Shown in pieces: positions 38,749-50,647 of a stretch of DNA of 64,000 nucleotides (position 1 is its first letter; each line of letters begins with the position of its first letter). The stretch is from Acidobacteriota bacterium. Its GTDB lineage: Bacteria; Acidobacteriota; Terriglobia; Bryobacterales; Bryobacteraceae. The stretch covers positions 1-64,000 of the forward strand of contig JANXXI010000184.1 in the NCBI GenBank assembly GCA_025350695.1. Reading direction: 5' to 3'. The translations under genes were made by a program, and so were the position numbers. The notes beneath the pieces are model-generated. The model did not search any database. It was not told where the DNA came from and saw only the letters and a program-made list of their open reading frames with translations.

Positions 38749-40452
38749 GTGAGCCGCATTTCAATCCTCCTTCTCTTCTTCAGTCAATTCGGTCTTTGGA
38801 GTCAGACCCCTAGTGGGATAGGATTCAAGGTCACTCCAGTTAGTCTGAGTTTCACTCAATTGACGAATGCGACAACCTTGCCCGCCGCGCAATCTATTGC
38901 AATCGCGACGATTACAGGTGTGACTTCAGTTGTGAATTCGGTTACCGTCTCACCGCCGGTTAGCCAGTGGCTTACGGTAACGCCACCCAGCGGGCGTTTG
39001 CCGGTTTCGATTAAGGTGGCCGTTAACCCCACCACACTTCCTGTTGGCATATACACCGAGACGCTGGTGGTGACCCCGGATGGCGCAAATCCGGTTCCGT
39101 TCAGCATTCCTGTTACTTTGCAGGTGCTTTCGCCCCCTTCGGATTTGACGATAGCCGCTGCCTCGCTCTCCTTCACATACAAACTGGGTGACCCGGCATC
39201 GGCCTCCCAACAGATAAACTTGGGGACCACCGGAGGCTTATTAAGTTGGTCGGCTTCGGTGACGGGCGCTAGCTGGTTGAGTCTGCCTGTGTCGTCAGGA
39301 GTGATTTTCCCCGGTTTTACCGCTTCCCTTTCGGCCAGCGTGGTCACAGCCGATCTTGCGCCAGGCAGCTATAAGGCGACCATTCAAATCAGCACGCCGG
39401 ACGCGCTAACTAAACAGAAAAGCATCGCTGTCACGCTTGTTATTCAACCTGGATTGCCAGTGATAATTTCCACTTTCCCGGCGCAGATTTCGGTTGGTTC
39501 GGGGGACGTTAACGTAACGATCAATGGAATCCGTTTCTACAAGGACACGGTGTTTCGAGCCAATGGCGCGGCGGTAAAGGGCAATGTACTTGGAATTACG
39601 GCAGCAACTATTCTCCTGCCGGCGGCCCTGTTTACGGCGCCGGGAAACATCAGCATTGTGTCGTCGAACCCGAACCCTGGTGGCGGGGATTCAACGGTCT
39701 GGCAACTTCCCGCAAGCACGAACGGGCCGGTAATCGCAGCCATGACAAATGCCGCCAGTTATTCGCCTAGCTCCATTTCACCGGGTACTGTTGTCACATT
39801 TTTCGGAAGAGGATTGGGCCCGGTAACTCTGACCGAGTTTGACAATACGCAGCCCATCATTCAGAATTCTCTGGCCGGAACGCGGGTGTTTTTTCAAAAC
39901 ACGGCGGCGACCATCCTCTATACCTCGGCGACTCAAGTCAGCGCCATCGTTCCCTATGGAATTCCGCCTGGGGCCACCATTGCCGTGGTGGTTGAGTACA
40001 ACTCGGTCGCCTCTCCTCCCATTCTGATTCAGTTGGCAACGACTGCACCGGCAATTTTCTCCACTTCAGGGATAGGTACTGGTCAGGTTGCAGCCTTCAT
40101 CGTGGATGCAACCACTGGCAAGATGTTCTTGAACAACGACAAGAATTTCGGAGCCAAGGGGCAGATCTTGATCTTCTATGCAACAGGGGAAGGACTCAGC
40201 GGCTCGATCATACCGATCGATGGCCAAATAGCCACCACGCCCGCGGCGATCATCAATCCCGCCGTATCCGTCGATATCGGAGGGGCTCCAGCGGAGATCC
40301 TCTACGCTGGTCCGTCGCCTGGACTGGTAAACGGAATTCTACAGATAAACGCGAAGATTCCGGGCAGCGCCACATCCGGTAAGGCCGCGCCGGTGGTGCT
40401 TCGAATCGGATCGGGCACGAGTCAGGTTGGGATCACTATGAATTTGAAGTGA
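38749..40452 (+). CDS. BACON-like/IPT repeat protein with TIGR03437-type C-terminal domain
   Basis: NAASYSPSSISPGTVVTFFGRGLGP ... ATILYTSATQVSAIVPYGIPPGATIAVVVEYN ... PGLVNGILQINAKIPGSATSG. Confidence 0.85.
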   Translation: MSRISILLLFFSQFGLWSQTPSGIGFKVTPVSLSFTQLTNATTLPAAQSIAIATITGVTSVVNSVTVSPPVSQWLTVTPPSGRLPVSIKVAVNPTTLPVGIYTETLVVTPDGANPVPFSIPVTLQVLSPPSDLTIAAASLSFTYKLGDPASASQQINLGTTGGLLSWSASVTGASWLSLPVSSGVIFPGFTASLSASVVTADLAPGSYKATIQISTPDALTKQKSIAVTLVIQPGLPVIISTFPAQISVGSGDVNVTINGIRFYKDTVFRANGAAVKGNVLGITAATILLPAALFTAPGNISIVSSNPNPGGGDSTVWQLPASTNGPVIAAMTNAASYSPSSISPGTVVTFFGRGLGPVTLTEFDNTQPIIQNSLAGTRVFFQNTAATILYTSATQVSAIVPYGIPPGATIAVVVEYNSVASPPILIQLATTAPAIFSTSGIGTGQVAAFIVDATTGKMFLNNDKNFGAKGQILIFYATGEGLSGSIIPIDGQIATTPAAIINPAVSVDIGGAPAEILYAGPSPGLVNGILQINAKIPGSATSGKAAPVVLRIGSGTSQVGITMNLK

Positions 40453-42901
40453 CGCTGCCCGATGCCCCGGGGTTAAGTGGAGTAAGGAGAGCGGCGATGA
40501 TTCGTTTGGCGATAATCTTGCCACGCTCACCGACTTCGCCAATCGGGCCAACGCAACTTGGACATCCTGATTCGCACGGGCAGTGTGCAAACAGTTCCGC
40601 TGTTCCTTGCAGCAACTTTTCGGTCATGTCCCACAAAGGCGCACTGCCGCCGATGCCGCCAGGGTAGTTGTCGTATAGATATAGATTTGGTTCAAATCCT
40701 CGAATCAGTTCCGATGGGTTTTCTGTAATCGCCACCGAAAGGTCGCGCGGGTCGCACATCAGCAACAGGGCCGCCACTGCCCGAAGTCCGTTGCCTAGCC
40801 CCACTAATCCGTTCTGTTTCTCCGTCGGTGTCAAGTCGGTGAAGTCCGCCAGGAAGGGCTCGGGGAAATGCAGCCAGAACGATGTTGTATGCATTTCCTG
40901 CTCAGGCAAAGACAGGTGTCCTGCTCCAATGTTTTCGAGCGTATAGAACTTCACTTTTTTGAAGCCGACGATCTGAGTATTCACCCGAACCTCGCCATGT
41001 AAGGCAGCGGCGCTACTGACCGGCTTGGTGGCAAATTCGTTGAGGATTTTCACTTGTGTGTAATCGATCGCGTCGGTGAAATAGTCGCATTCCACTTTTC
41101 GCACATAGGCTTTGCGGTTATCGTAATCGAACTTCTCGACTTGGTATTGCCGCGCGTCGTGGAGGTAAATTGCCTTCTCGTGGAGCGAGGTCAGCGCCAC
41201 GGGAAAGGAAACTTCGGCGATCACTTTGGGCTCGCCCGTCGTATCGATCACCACAAAATTATCACTCGTAACGGCTCGCAGACTGACCGCGTCGGCCGGG
41301 TAGGAATCGCTGGTCCAGTGCCATTGCTCTCCGGCCTGATGAAGCACGCCGAGTTCCTGCAGGAAACGGCACATGTCGCCCACCGCATGCGGCCCGAACT
41401 TTTCGCTATCGCGGATGGGCAACTCAAAGGCGGCGCACTTCATGTGACTGAGTAGAATCTCCAAATTGTCGGCATTGATAAATGCGCTTTCCGGGCTGCG
41501 GTTGAAGAAATACTCGGGGTGCTCGATGATGTATTGGTCGAGTGGCGCACTGGAAGCCACGAGCACGGCAAGCGATGTATTCTGCCGTCTTCCGGCCCGG
41601 CCAGAACGCTGCCAAGTGGAAGCTATGGTTCCCGGATAACCGGCCATTACGACGGCATCGAGCGAGCCGATATCCACGCCCAATTCCAGAGCATTCGTCG
41701 AGACTACTGCACGGATTTTGCCTTCCCGTAAATTCTTCTCGATCTCGCGCCGCTCTCGCGGCAGGTAGCCGCCACGATAGCCCCGCACCGCGCCTGGGCC
41801 GCGCGGTGGCTTGTCGAGAGCATCCTTCAGGTAGGTGGTTAGCACCTCAGTCGCCAAGCGGTTATTGGCGAAGATGAGCGTTTGTTGGCCCCTTTCGACA
41901 AATTCAATCGCCAAACGCCGCGCCTCATGCAAATAGCTGCGGCGGATTCCAAGCTGGCGATTAATGACTGGCGGATTGTAGAAGACGAAGTATTTCTCAC
42001 CGGCCGGAGCACCGTTGTTATCGACCAGCGAAAAAGGCTGCTCAACGAGTGCTTCAGCCAACTGCTTGGGGTTGGCTATGGTTGCAGAACAGCAAATGAA
42101 TTGCGGCTTAGATCCGTAGAATTCGCATATGCGCTTCAGACGTCGAATCAAGTTGGCTAAATGGCTGCCGTACACACCCCTGTAGTAGTGCAGTTCATCG
42201 ATGATGAAGTAGCGCAAATTCTCAAAAGCCTTGGCCCACTTGGTGTGATGGGGCAACACACCGCTGTGCAACATGTCGGGATTCGTGAACACCACGTTGG
42301 CTCTTTCGCGAATCGCACGCCTGGCATCTTGTGGTGTATCGCCATCGTAGGTGAACGCCCGGATGTCTGAGCCCATCGCTTCCACCAGGCCGTTGAACTC
42401 CTGAAGTTGATCTTCGGCGAGGGCTTTAGTGGGAAACAAATACATCGCGCGGGCGCCAGGATCAGTCATCAAGTGGCTTAGCACGGGCAAGTTGTAGCAG
42501 AGAGTCTTGCCGCTAGCGGTTGGCGTAACCACGACCAGGTTCTTGCCCGCCGTCGCCAGATCAAACGACTCGGCTTGATGCGAGTAGAGATGTCCGATGT
42601 TGCGCTTGGTTAAAGCTTGCGCCAGCTTTTCTGGAACTTGAGGAGGAATGGGAGAGGTTTGGCCAATTCTAGCGGGCTGATGATGAATGGAGCGAATCGG
42701 GGAATTGCCGTCACCCATCCCTTCACGAAAACGGTTGAGAGCGCCTTCCACACCTGCGGGGCGGCCCAAGGCTTGCTTTACTTTTTCAGAAACGTCATCT
42801 AATGCTGACTTGGAAATTGAGTCGGGAGAGCTTGAGTCGGGGGAATTTGGTCTAGTGGAGGGATCACTTGACGCGTCTGGGAAGCCTAAAGAGAGATTCA
42901 T
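40436..42901 (-). CDS. DEAD/DEAH-box helicase with C-terminal DUF1998, MrfA-like
   Basis: TPTASGKTLCYNLPVL, DELHYYRGVYGSHLANLIRRL, ELGVDIGSLDAVVMAGYPGTIASTWQRSGRAGRR; C-terminal CPCESGCPSCVGP four-Cys motif. Confidence 0.92.
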   Translation of the reverse strand: MNLSLGFPDASSDPSTRPNSPDSSSPDSISKSALDDVSEKVKQALGRPAGVEGALNRFREGMGDGNSPIRSIHHQPARIGQTSPIPPQVPEKLAQALTKRNIGHLYSHQAESFDLATAGKNLVVVTPTASGKTLCYNLPVLSHLMTDPGARAMYLFPTKALAEDQLQEFNGLVEAMGSDIRAFTYDGDTPQDARRAIRERANVVFTNPDMLHSGVLPHHTKWAKAFENLRYFIIDELHYYRGVYGSHLANLIRRLKRICEFYGSKPQFICCSATIANPKQLAEALVEQPFSLVDNNGAPAGEKYFVFYNPPVINRQLGIRRSYLHEARRLAIEFVERGQQTLIFANNRLATEVLTTYLKDALDKPPRGPGAVRGYRGGYLPRERREIEKNLREGKIRAVVSTNALELGVDIGSLDAVVMAGYPGTIASTWQRSGRAGRRQNTSLAVLVASSAPLDQYIIEHPEYFFNRSPESAFINADNLEILLSHMKCAAFELPIRDSEKFGPHAVGDMCRFLQELGVLHQAGEQWHWTSDSYPADAVSLRAVTSDNFVVIDTTGEPKVIAEVSFPVALTSLHEKAIYLHDARQYQVEKFDYDNRKAYVRKVECDYFTDAIDYTQVKILNEFATKPVSSAAALHGEVRVNTQIVGFKKVKFYTLENIGAGHLSLPEQEMHTTSFWLHFPEPFLADFTDLTPTEKQNGLVGLGNGLRAVAALLLMCDPRDLSVAITENPSELIRGFEPNLYLYDNYPGGIGGSAPLWDMTEKLLQGTAELFAHCPCESGCPSCVGPIGEVGERGKIIAKRIIAALLTPLNPGASGSVTSNS

Positions 42902-42962
42902 GTTCCTTCGCCTTTTCTTTGCTATGGTACACGAATTCGCGGCCCCCAGGGGAACTCGAATT

Positions 42963-43304
42963 TTAGTTTGCTTTATTTCTTATAAATTCGTACCTTTCCA
43001 GTGTCGCCGCGATGCGGTAGGGGCGTTCGGAGATTAGTTCGACGGCTTCTTCCCGCGTCTCCGTTCGAGTCACCTTCCCCATACATCGTATGCGAACCTG
43101 GGTTCCGGCGCTTACAGTGGAGGGAAGGGTGACCAAGTACTCTATGGGATCCCCGACCTCCATGAGGCTTTGAGAGGTAAACAACACCCCACCGGAGCTC
43201 ATGTTATGAGTTTCACCTGTTAAGTGGACGGGGATTGAGCCCGTCTTCACCAGTTCGACTGGCAGGTTCAGTTGAAAGCGTTTTGTTCTTCTTTGTTCCG
43301 ACAC
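42963..43304 (-). CDS. PilZ domain-containing protein
   Basis: RRTKRFQLNLPVELV...GETHNMSSGGVLFTS pattern. Confidence 0.85.
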   Translation of the reverse strand: MSEQRRTKRFQLNLPVELVKTGSIPVHLTGETHNMSSGGVLFTSQSLMEVGDPIEYLVTLPSTVSAGTQVRIRCMGKVTRTETREEAVELISERPYRIAATLERYEFIRNKAN

Positions 43305-43842
43305 AACACGTCCAATGTAATGTGAACAACTTAATACGTCAATAGCGATGGTACCAAAGCTAAATGCATCTCTTCAGTACTTTGCACGCGTTCTTTAAGT
43401 TTCTTTCCAGTACACAGGCGGATTAGCCATTCAGGATTAGTTCCTTCAATCCTTTACTATCTGCTTTATTTTGAATCGTTTACATCCGTAAATAAGGTTG
43501 GTTTCCTACAGTTCGTTAATCTCTCCGTGGCTGCAGTTTCGATAGAACCAATGGCAAAGAAATTTTAACTTTTTTCCAGCCCTCAATGTCGCTTTTTCGG
43601 CGTTTGGCACGAATTTGGACCTGAACTCAGTATTTCAACAAACAGGGTTAAAGGACTAATCGAGCTTAATCTAAATGGTTGAAAGGAAATTAGATGACGG
43701 AATTCCGGCGCTTGTGACGTTACCTATTGAACGAAGCGGAACACTATTTCGATGGGCTTGATGTTGTTAGAAAGTACTACTACCAGGTAAACCAATGGCC
43801 CCTATTAGGCCCACTGAATCAGAATGACGCTACAATAGAAGC

Positions 43843-46602
43843 TTGCTCAAAAGGATCACCGTGCATGGCGCACGGCAGCATAACCTCAAGAACATTGACG
43901 TATCCATCCCGCGAAATTCTCTAACCGTGTTTACTGGTTTAAGCGGGTCGGGTAAGTCTTCGTTGGCCTTCGACACAATCTACGCGGAAGGGCAGAGAAG
44001 GTACGTCGAAACCCTTTCCCCTTATGCGCGGCAGTTTCTGGATCAAATGGAGCGTCCTGAGGTCGATTCGATTGAAGGGTTATCGCCGGCTATTTCGATT
44101 GAGCAGAAGACGACTAACCGCAGCCCTCGGTCCACGGTCGGCACTGTTACCGAGATTTACGATTACCTTCGGCTCCTATATTCCGCCATCGGTGTGCCGC
44201 ACTGTCCAAATTGCCACATTGAGATTCGCCAACAATCGAGCGAACAGATTTTGGAGCAAGTCCTGGCCATGAAGCAGGACGAGCGGATTATGATCCTGGC
44301 TCCCATCGTGCGCGGTCGCAAGGGCGAATACAAGAAGGAACTGGAGAAACTGGCGCGGCAGGGGTTCGTTAAAGCGCGGATTGACGGCGAGCTCCGTTCG
44401 CTTGATGAAGACATTCAGTTGGACAAGCGTAAGAACCACAGCATCGACGTGGTGGTGGACCGGCTGCTGTTGAAGGCGGGCGTGGAAAAGCGTCTTGAGG
44501 CCTCCCTCCAAACAGCGACGCAGTTGGCTAATGGGTTAGTAATTGTCGCGGTGGTGGATGGCGAAGAGAAATTCTTTTCACAGAAACTAGCCTGCCCAAA
44601 TTGCGGGGAAGGCGTACCGCAACTTGAGCCTCGCTCCTTCTCTTTCAACAGTCCCTTCGGAGCTTGCTCCACATGCAACGGACTTGGTAGCCGTTGGTCG
44701 TTTGATCCGGCGAAAATCGTGGTTGACCCGGCAAAGCCGCTGTTCGATGGAGGTCTTGGCCCGGGTGGTAATTCCGGTTCGGTGTGGAACCGCACGGATG
44801 AATTTGCCAGGCGCACCAAGATTCCGGTCTCCAAGCCGTTCGACAAGCTTTCGAAGACCCATCAGGAACAACTGATGGATGGGGGTGTCGGATTTCCCGG
44901 CATCTTGAAGCTGCTCGACAGCCTGTACAGGGAATCGCAAGATAGCGAATTTCTGGGCGATTGGGTCTTGTCTTATATGTCACCCATCACTTGCGCGGAT
45001 TGCGGCGGTAAACGGTTGAAGGCTTCGAGCCTGGCAGTGAAGGTTAAGAATACGACTATTGCTGATTTCACGGGCATGTCGCTGCTGCGGGCGGTTAAAG
45101 AGGCGCGCGGTTGGCAATTGGCTGAGCGTGAAGAACAAATTGCCGGCCGTATTCGGGAAGAGATTCAGAACCGCTTGGAATTCTTGCTGGCTGTTGGTCT
45201 CGACTATCTAAGCTTGGATCGTTCGGCGATTTCTCTTTCTGGGGGCGAGGCTCAGCGTATCCGGTTGGCGACTCAGATTGGGTCGAAACTGCGTGGCGTT
45301 CTTTATGTTCTGGATGAACCATCGATAGGCCTTCACCCGCGCGACAATGACCGTCTTCTTGAAACGCTAACGCATCTGCGCGATTTGGGAAATACAGTAC
45401 TGGTCGTAGAGCATGATGAGGAAACTATCGGCAGGGCCGATTACGTTGTTGACCTGGGTCCGGGAGCGGGCCGGTTGGGCGGATATGTGGTTGCCGAGGG
45501 AACGCCGGCGGAAATTCGCAAGAACAGGAAATCGCTGACAGGGCAGTATATGTCGGGGGCGCTTTCAATTCCCGTGCCGACCGTGCGGCGCACCGGCAAC
45601 GGGAAGAAGATCACAGTAGAAGGCGCCACCGAACACAACCTTCGTAACGTCTACGTGGAATTTCCTTTAGGCGCTTTGACTGTGGTCACTGGTGTAAGCG
45701 GCAGTGGTAAATCGACTCTTGTGAACGACATTTTGTACCGGGCCTTGGCTCGGGAGGTTTGGGGTTCACGAGCAGAACCGGGCAAGCACGAAAAGATTAC
45801 TGGCATTGAAGAAATCGACAAAGTGATTGAAATCGACCAGTCGCCCATTGGGCGCACGCCTCGTTCGAATCCAGCGACTTATACGGGCGTCTTTTCGCCA
45901 ATTCGCGATCTGTTCGCCATGCTGCCCGAGTCTCGAGAACGCGGCTACAAGCCTGGCAGGTTCAGCTTCAACGTCAAGGGTGGGCGCTGCGAAGCTTGCC
46001 AAGGGGACGGTCTCAAACGCATTGAAATGAACTTTTTGCCTGACGTGTATGTCACGTGCGATGCGTGCCGAGGCCGCCGCTATGGTCACGAAACGCTACA
46101 GGCCAAGTACAAAGGCAATTCCATTGCCGACGTTCTGGAAGCGACCGTGGAGCAAGCGGTGGGTATTCTTGAGAATATTCCGAACATCGAGAACAAGCTT
46201 CGAACGTTAGTGGATGTCGGCTTGGGGTACATTCACTTGGGGCAATCCTCGACGACCCTATCCGGGGGAGAAGCCCAGCGCATCAAACTGGCTAAGGAAC
46301 TGAGCAAACGGCAAACCGGCAAGACGCTTTATATATTGGATGAACCGACCACGGGCTTGCACTTTGAAGACGTGCGCAAGCTGCTGGATGTGTTGGCGCG
46401 TCTGGTGGATTTGGGCAACTCCGTGATTGTCATTGAACATAATCTTGACGTAATGAAGTGCGCCGATTGGATCATCGACCTGGGTCCCGAGGGCGGTGAC
46501 CGCGGTGGACACATAATCGTAACGGGCACGCCGGAAGAGGTTGTGCTCAATAAAGACAGCTTCACGGCTCAGGCTCTTGCGAAGGTTTTGCATAAGAAAT
46601 GA
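43843..46602 (+). CDS. uvrA: Excinuclease ABC subunit UvrA
   Basis: [47 protein letters not shown]; two ABC signatures [12 protein letters not shown] start. Confidence 0.98.
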   Translation: MLKRITVHGARQHNLKNIDVSIPRNSLTVFTGLSGSGKSSLAFDTIYAEGQRRYVETLSPYARQFLDQMERPEVDSIEGLSPAISIEQKTTNRSPRSTVGTVTEIYDYLRLLYSAIGVPHCPNCHIEIRQQSSEQILEQVLAMKQDERIMILAPIVRGRKGEYKKELEKLARQGFVKARIDGELRSLDEDIQLDKRKNHSIDVVVDRLLLKAGVEKRLEASLQTATQLANGLVIVAVVDGEEKFFSQKLACPNCGEGVPQLEPRSFSFNSPFGACSTCNGLGSRWSFDPAKIVVDPAKPLFDGGLGPGGNSGSVWNRTDEFARRTKIPVSKPFDKLSKTHQEQLMDGGVGFPGILKLLDSLYRESQDSEFLGDWVLSYMSPITCADCGGKRLKASSLAVKVKNTTIADFTGMSLLRAVKEARGWQLAEREEQIAGRIREEIQNRLEFLLAVGLDYLSLDRSAISLSGGEAQRIRLATQIGSKLRGVLYVLDEPSIGLHPRDNDRLLETLTHLRDLGNTVLVVEHDEETIGRADYVVDLGPGAGRLGGYVVAEGTPAEIRKNRKSLTGQYMSGALSIPVPTVRRTGNGKKITVEGATEHNLRNVYVEFPLGALTVVTGVSGSGKSTLVNDILYRALAREVWGSRAEPGKHEKITGIEEIDKVIEIDQSPIGRTPRSNPATYTGVFSPIRDLFAMLPESRERGYKPGRFSFNVKGGRCEACQGDGLKRIEMNFLPDVYVTCDACRGRRYGHETLQAKYKGNSIADVLEATVEQAVGILENIPNIENKLRTLVDVGLGYIHLGQSSTTLSGGEAQRIKLAKELSKRQTGKTLYILDEPTTGLHFEDVRKLLDVLARLVDLGNSVIVIEHNLDVMKCADWIIDLGPEGGDRGGHIIVTGTPEEVVLNKDSFTAQALAKVLHKK

Positions 46603-47558
46603 GCAAATACAAACAGCAGCCGATTGACTTCGCCGGTCTGAAGACGATTTCCGTATTTTCACGAGGCGGCAAAGTTCGCGTGGAAGATTTTGCCCGCACT
46701 TATGAAAAGGGCGGCGGCCTGAAATCGCTCGTTGATTCGATGCCTGCAATCCTTGCAGGTGATTCCTTTCGCGCCGTGGTGGATCGCATTCTGGAAGCCA
46801 AGGCCAAGGGTAAACCCGTGCTGTGGGGATATGGCGGCCACGTCATCAAGTGTGGGATGGCTCCCATTCTGCTGGATCTGGCGCGTCGCGGATTGGGCCA
46901 CGGGTTTTCCACCAACGGTTCGGGTTCGATTCACGATTTCGAGATTGGCATAGCCGGTTGGACCAGCGAAGACGTCGAGGCGGTGTTGCCCGATGGAACA
47001 TTTGGGTCGGCCGAAGAGACAGGGCGCTGGATGAACGAGGCAATTAGCGAAGGGTCGGCCGGTGGGTTGGGTATGGGAGAGGCCTTGGGCCATAAGCTGG
47101 AAAGCTGCGGCAAGCCGGAATTCGCGTCGAAGTGTATCCTGCTTAGCGCTTACCGTTCGAGCATTCCGGTGACAGTGCATGTGGCAGTTGGCACCGACAC
47201 CCCGCACACGCACCCGGCAGCGGTTGGCGCGGCGATTGGCGCGTCAACATACCAGGATTTTCGCTTATTCTGCTCCATGGTGAAGGAGCTGAACGGCGGC
47301 GGCGCCTACATCAATTTAGGTTCGGCGGTGGTGATGCCCGAGGTGTTTTTGAAAGCTGTCTCCTCTGTTCGCAACCTTGGTCACGAGCTGAAAAACTTCA
47401 CGACGGTTAACCTTGACTTCATCCAACATTACCGGCCGAAGGTGAATGTAGTTGACCGTCCCCACGCTGGCAGCGGGGGCAAAGGATATTCCTTGACGGG
47501 GCATCATGAGATCATGATTCCTTTATTGGCGGCTGCGCTGATTGAACAATGCGACTGA
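46599..47558 (+). CDS. Conserved hypothetical protein, deoxyhypusine-synthase-like family
   Basis: [54 protein letters not shown]; 4-nt overlap with uvrA. Confidence 0.55.
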   Translation: MSKYKQQPIDFAGLKTISVFSRGGKVRVEDFARTYEKGGGLKSLVDSMPAILAGDSFRAVVDRILEAKAKGKPVLWGYGGHVIKCGMAPILLDLARRGLGHGFSTNGSGSIHDFEIGIAGWTSEDVEAVLPDGTFGSAEETGRWMNEAISEGSAGGLGMGEALGHKLESCGKPEFASKCILLSAYRSSIPVTVHVAVGTDTPHTHPAAVGAAIGASTYQDFRLFCSMVKELNGGGAYINLGSAVVMPEVFLKAVSSVRNLGHELKNFTTVNLDFIQHYRPKVNVVDRPHAGSGGKGYSLTGHHEIMIPLLAAALIEQCD

Positions 47559-48235
47559 GCGAACCATTTTGGAATTATTGGGATCTGCTGATAGGCATTG
47601 GGCTGATCGCGCCAGCCTATGCCGCGAGCGCCTTGGTCATGGTGATGGGGACCGCGCCGAAAATCGTCAAAGCGAATTTGGGAACGCTGGTGTTTTATTT
47701 GGTTTTGTTCAGCGCGATGTACTTCGTTCTTAGCGGGAAGTATTCCAAGTCAGTCAAGGACGGATTGGCTTGGGTACCGGGCGCCGTCGCCAGTTGGAAA
47801 GCTGCGCTGGCGGGTGTTGTGCTGGCCTTTGCAGTTTCGATGCTGGGGGCATTGCTGCCTAGCGCCGACCCGGTAACGCCTGTGTCCGGATACTTAGAAT
47901 CTAAGTTGGGATTGTGGCTTATTTTAATTGCTTCGACAACCATCATGCCCGTTTGTGAGGAAATAACTTTTCGCGGGTTTGTCCTTCCTTTGTTAGCCGA
48001 TACCCTTGGAGTCTGGCCCGCCGTTGGCGTCACTGCCATCCCGTTTGCGCTGCTTCATGGGCAGCAATATTCGTGGGCTTGGCAGTCAATTCTTGTTTTG
48101 CTGCTTACTGGGATCGCTTTCGGTTGGATGCGGGTTGCCAGCCGATCAACGATTTCCGCAAGCGTCATGCATGCCAGCTATAATTTGATTCCGTCACTCT
48201 TTTCGATTGCGGATCATCCCGAACTATCGAGATAA
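47549..48235 (+). CDS. CPBP family intramembrane metalloprotease
   Basis: MPVCEEITFRGFVLPLLADTLG...ALLHGQQYSW...SRSTISASVMHASYN. Confidence 0.88.
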   Translation: MRLSEPFWNYWDLLIGIGLIAPAYAASALVMVMGTAPKIVKANLGTLVFYLVLFSAMYFVLSGKYSKSVKDGLAWVPGAVASWKAALAGVVLAFAVSMLGALLPSADPVTPVSGYLESKLGLWLILIASTTIMPVCEEITFRGFVLPLLADTLGVWPAVGVTAIPFALLHGQQYSWAWQSILVLLLTGIAFGWMRVASRSTISASVMHASYNLIPSLFSIADHPELSR

Positions 48236-48236
48236 C

Positions 48237-48932
48237 ATGAGGATCAAAGAACCGTTCTGGAATTATTCGGACCTTGCCATCTTTCTTGGCCTTGTTCTTC
48301 CATCGCTGTTGGTTACGGGCCTGATAATGGCATTACTCCGCGGAGCGCCGAAAGCGGTTGCTCTGATCATCGGGCAATCGGGGCTGTACGTGACGCTTTT
48401 CGTTGGACTCTATCTGGTGCTGAAGAATAGATACAACGAGCCGGTGTGGGAGGGTCTCGGTATGGTCGGGTCTCAAGTCGCCCAATGGAAAGCAGCGGTG
48501 TTCGGTATCGCGCTGGCCTTTGCTCTTTCCGGTTTTGGACTCCTACTCCGCACGCCCCAAATGACCGATCCGATGAAGGAATTGTTGGACGGGGATCTAG
48601 CCGTCATAGTGGTCGGCATCGCCGCCACAACGGTCATGCCGGTGTGCGAGGAGCTAGCTTTCCGCGGCTTCCTCTTTCCGCTGTTTGCCCGCACTTTCGG
48701 CACGGCATTGGGCATTCTCTTCACAGCGTTGCCATTTGCGCTGATGCACGGTCCGCAGTATGAATGGCACTGGCAACACATGCTGCTGCTGACCATGGCC
48801 GGCTGCGCCTTTGGCTGGATGCGAGCTTGGACAGGCTCCACCATATCAGCCAGTTTAATGCATGCCGCCTACAACATGACGTTCATGTTGGGATATATCG
48901 CCAATCAAAAGGAACTTTCCGGAACATGGTAG
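48237..48932 (+). CDS. CPBP family intramembrane metalloprotease
   Basis: [22 protein letters not shown]...[10 protein letters not shown]...[14 protein letters not shown]; tandem paralogue of the upstream gene; start refined to 48237. Confidence 0.88.
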   Translation: MRIKEPFWNYSDLAIFLGLVLPSLLVTGLIMALLRGAPKAVALIIGQSGLYVTLFVGLYLVLKNRYNEPVWEGLGMVGSQVAQWKAAVFGIALAFALSGFGLLLRTPQMTDPMKELLDGDLAVIVVGIAATTVMPVCEELAFRGFLFPLFARTFGTALGILFTALPFALMHGPQYEWHWQHMLLLTMAGCAFGWMRAWTGSTISASLMHAAYNMTFMLGYIANQKELSGTW

Positions 48933-49954
48933 AAACCATTCAGTGGACGCCCGCGGGCGTCGTGATGATTGACCAGACGAAGCTGCCGCGCGAGACGGTT
49001 TTTGTCACCTGCAAGAACTACGAAGAAGTGGCCGAGGCGATTCGTTCGATGATCATCCGTGGCGCCCCTGCAATTGGCGTGGCCGCTGCGATGGGTGTGG
49101 CGATTGGCGTGGGGCAAGCTAGCGAAGCGAATCTTGATGCCCAGTTCGAGGCGATCTGCAATACTCTTGCCGGAACGCGACCGACGGCGGTGAATTTGTT
49201 CTGGGCGATCGACCGGATGAAGCGGCTGTACGCTGGCCATCGCGGCAAGCCGATTGCGGAAATCAGGGCAGTACTTACGGCCGAAGCACAGGAAATTTAC
49301 CATGAGGACATTGCCATTTGTAAGCGTATCGGCGCGCATGGGGCGGGGCTGGTGCCGGACGGCAAAACTGTCCTGACGCACTGCAACGCCGGAGCCCTTG
49401 CGACGGCCGGTTACGGTACGGCGCTTGGTGTGATCCGCGCGGCAGTCGAGGCAGGGAAGAAGATTGATGTGTTCGCTGACGAGACCCGCCCCTTTCTGCA
49501 GGGCGCGCGTTTGACGGCTTGGGAGTTGATGGAAGACGGCATTCCCACGACGCTAATCACCGACAACATGGCTGGGCATTTCATGAAGGCCGGGCGTATT
49601 GGATGCGTGGTGGTGGGCGCCGATCGCATCGCCGCTAATGGGGATGTGGCTAACAAGGTCGGTACGTATACGGTGGCGGTGCTTGCTAAAGAAAACGGCG
49701 TGCCTTTCTATGTGGCGGCCCCTATTTCGACGCTTGATCTGACTTTGGCGACGGGCGATTTGATTCCCATTGAAGAGCGAAGCGCGGCGGAAGTGACGCA
49801 TGTATTCGGCGTGGAGATTGCCCCGAAGGGCGTCGGGGTGGAAAACCCCGCGTTTGATGTGACGCCGAATCGTTATGTGACAGGGATTATCACGGAGCGT
49901 GGCGTGGCGACGGCCCCGTTTGAGCAGTCGCTACGGGCACTGGTGGGAAAATAA
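48926..49954 (+). CDS. mtnA: S-methyl-5-thioribose-1-phosphate isomerase
   Basis: [100 protein letters not shown]; start refined to 48926. Confidence 0.95.
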   Translation: MVETIQWTPAGVVMIDQTKLPRETVFVTCKNYEEVAEAIRSMIIRGAPAIGVAAAMGVAIGVGQASEANLDAQFEAICNTLAGTRPTAVNLFWAIDRMKRLYAGHRGKPIAEIRAVLTAEAQEIYHEDIAICKRIGAHGAGLVPDGKTVLTHCNAGALATAGYGTALGVIRAAVEAGKKIDVFADETRPFLQGARLTAWELMEDGIPTTLITDNMAGHFMKAGRIGCVVVGADRIAANGDVANKVGTYTVAVLAKENGVPFYVAAPISTLDLTLATGDLIPIEERSAAEVTHVFGVEIAPKGVGVENPAFDVTPNRYVTGIITERGVATAPFEQSLRALVGK

Positions 49955-49980
49955 TCGTCCTATAATTGAATGGAGGCAAG

Positions 49981-50292
49981 ATGACTGCAACTCTTACTAC
50001 TCAAATCGAGATCGACAGCGGAGGCGTCGCGTGGCTTGCCGGTACACAGGTAAAGGTTGTGGAGATCGTTCTGGACAAACGGGCCCATGGTTGGAGCCCG
50101 GAAGAGATCCATTTTCAACACCCGCATCTTTCCATGGCTCAAATTCATGTAGCCTTGACGTATTACTACGAAAATCAGGTGTTGCTCGATGGGCAAATCG
50201 ATCAACGAATTACGGCTGCACGTTCACTGGCGCGCAAGTCCTCGGATCCTGTCTTTCGCAATAAACTCGTCGCGTTTAAATCATCAGTTTGA
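49981..50292 (+). CDS. DUF433 domain-containing protein (putative antitoxin)
   Basis: AWLAGTQVKVVEIVLDKRAHGWSPEEIHFQHPHLSMAQIHVALTYYYEN. Confidence 0.8.
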   Translation: MTATLTTQIEIDSGGVAWLAGTQVKVVEIVLDKRAHGWSPEEIHFQHPHLSMAQIHVALTYYYENQVLLDGQIDQRITAARSLARKSSDPVFRNKLVAFKSSV

Positions 50293-50636
50293 AACCGTCG
50301 TTCCTTATGGACGTTCACGTCCCATTTGCAGTCACCGTCGCGCTCAAGCTGCGTGGAATTGAAGTTTTAACCGCCCAGCAAGACGGCTGCTCGGAGTTTG
50401 ATGATGTGGCGCTGCTGATTCGCGCTGCAGAACTAGTGCGCATTCTCGTCACTCAAGATGATGACCTGCTGCAGATTGGGGCTTCGTGGCAGGCTGAAGG
50501 CCGCAGGTTCGCTGGGATAATTTACTCACACCAACTTCAGATCACGATTGGCCAATTGGTTAAGGATATCGAGCTGATAGCTACCTTGACTACAACTGAC
50601 GAGTGGATGGGTCGCATCGAATACCTGCCCTTTTGA
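50289..50636 (+). CDS. DUF5615 PIN-like protein (putative toxin)
   Basis: FLMDVHVPFAVTVALKLRGIEVLTAQQDGCSEFDD...ILVTQDDDLL; overlaps the DUF433 stop. Confidence 0.8.
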   Translation: MKPSFLMDVHVPFAVTVALKLRGIEVLTAQQDGCSEFDDVALLIRAAELVRILVTQDDDLLQIGASWQAEGRRFAGIIYSHQLQITIGQLVKDIELIATLTTTDEWMGRIEYLPF

Positions 50637-50647
50637 ATTTTTCTGAC

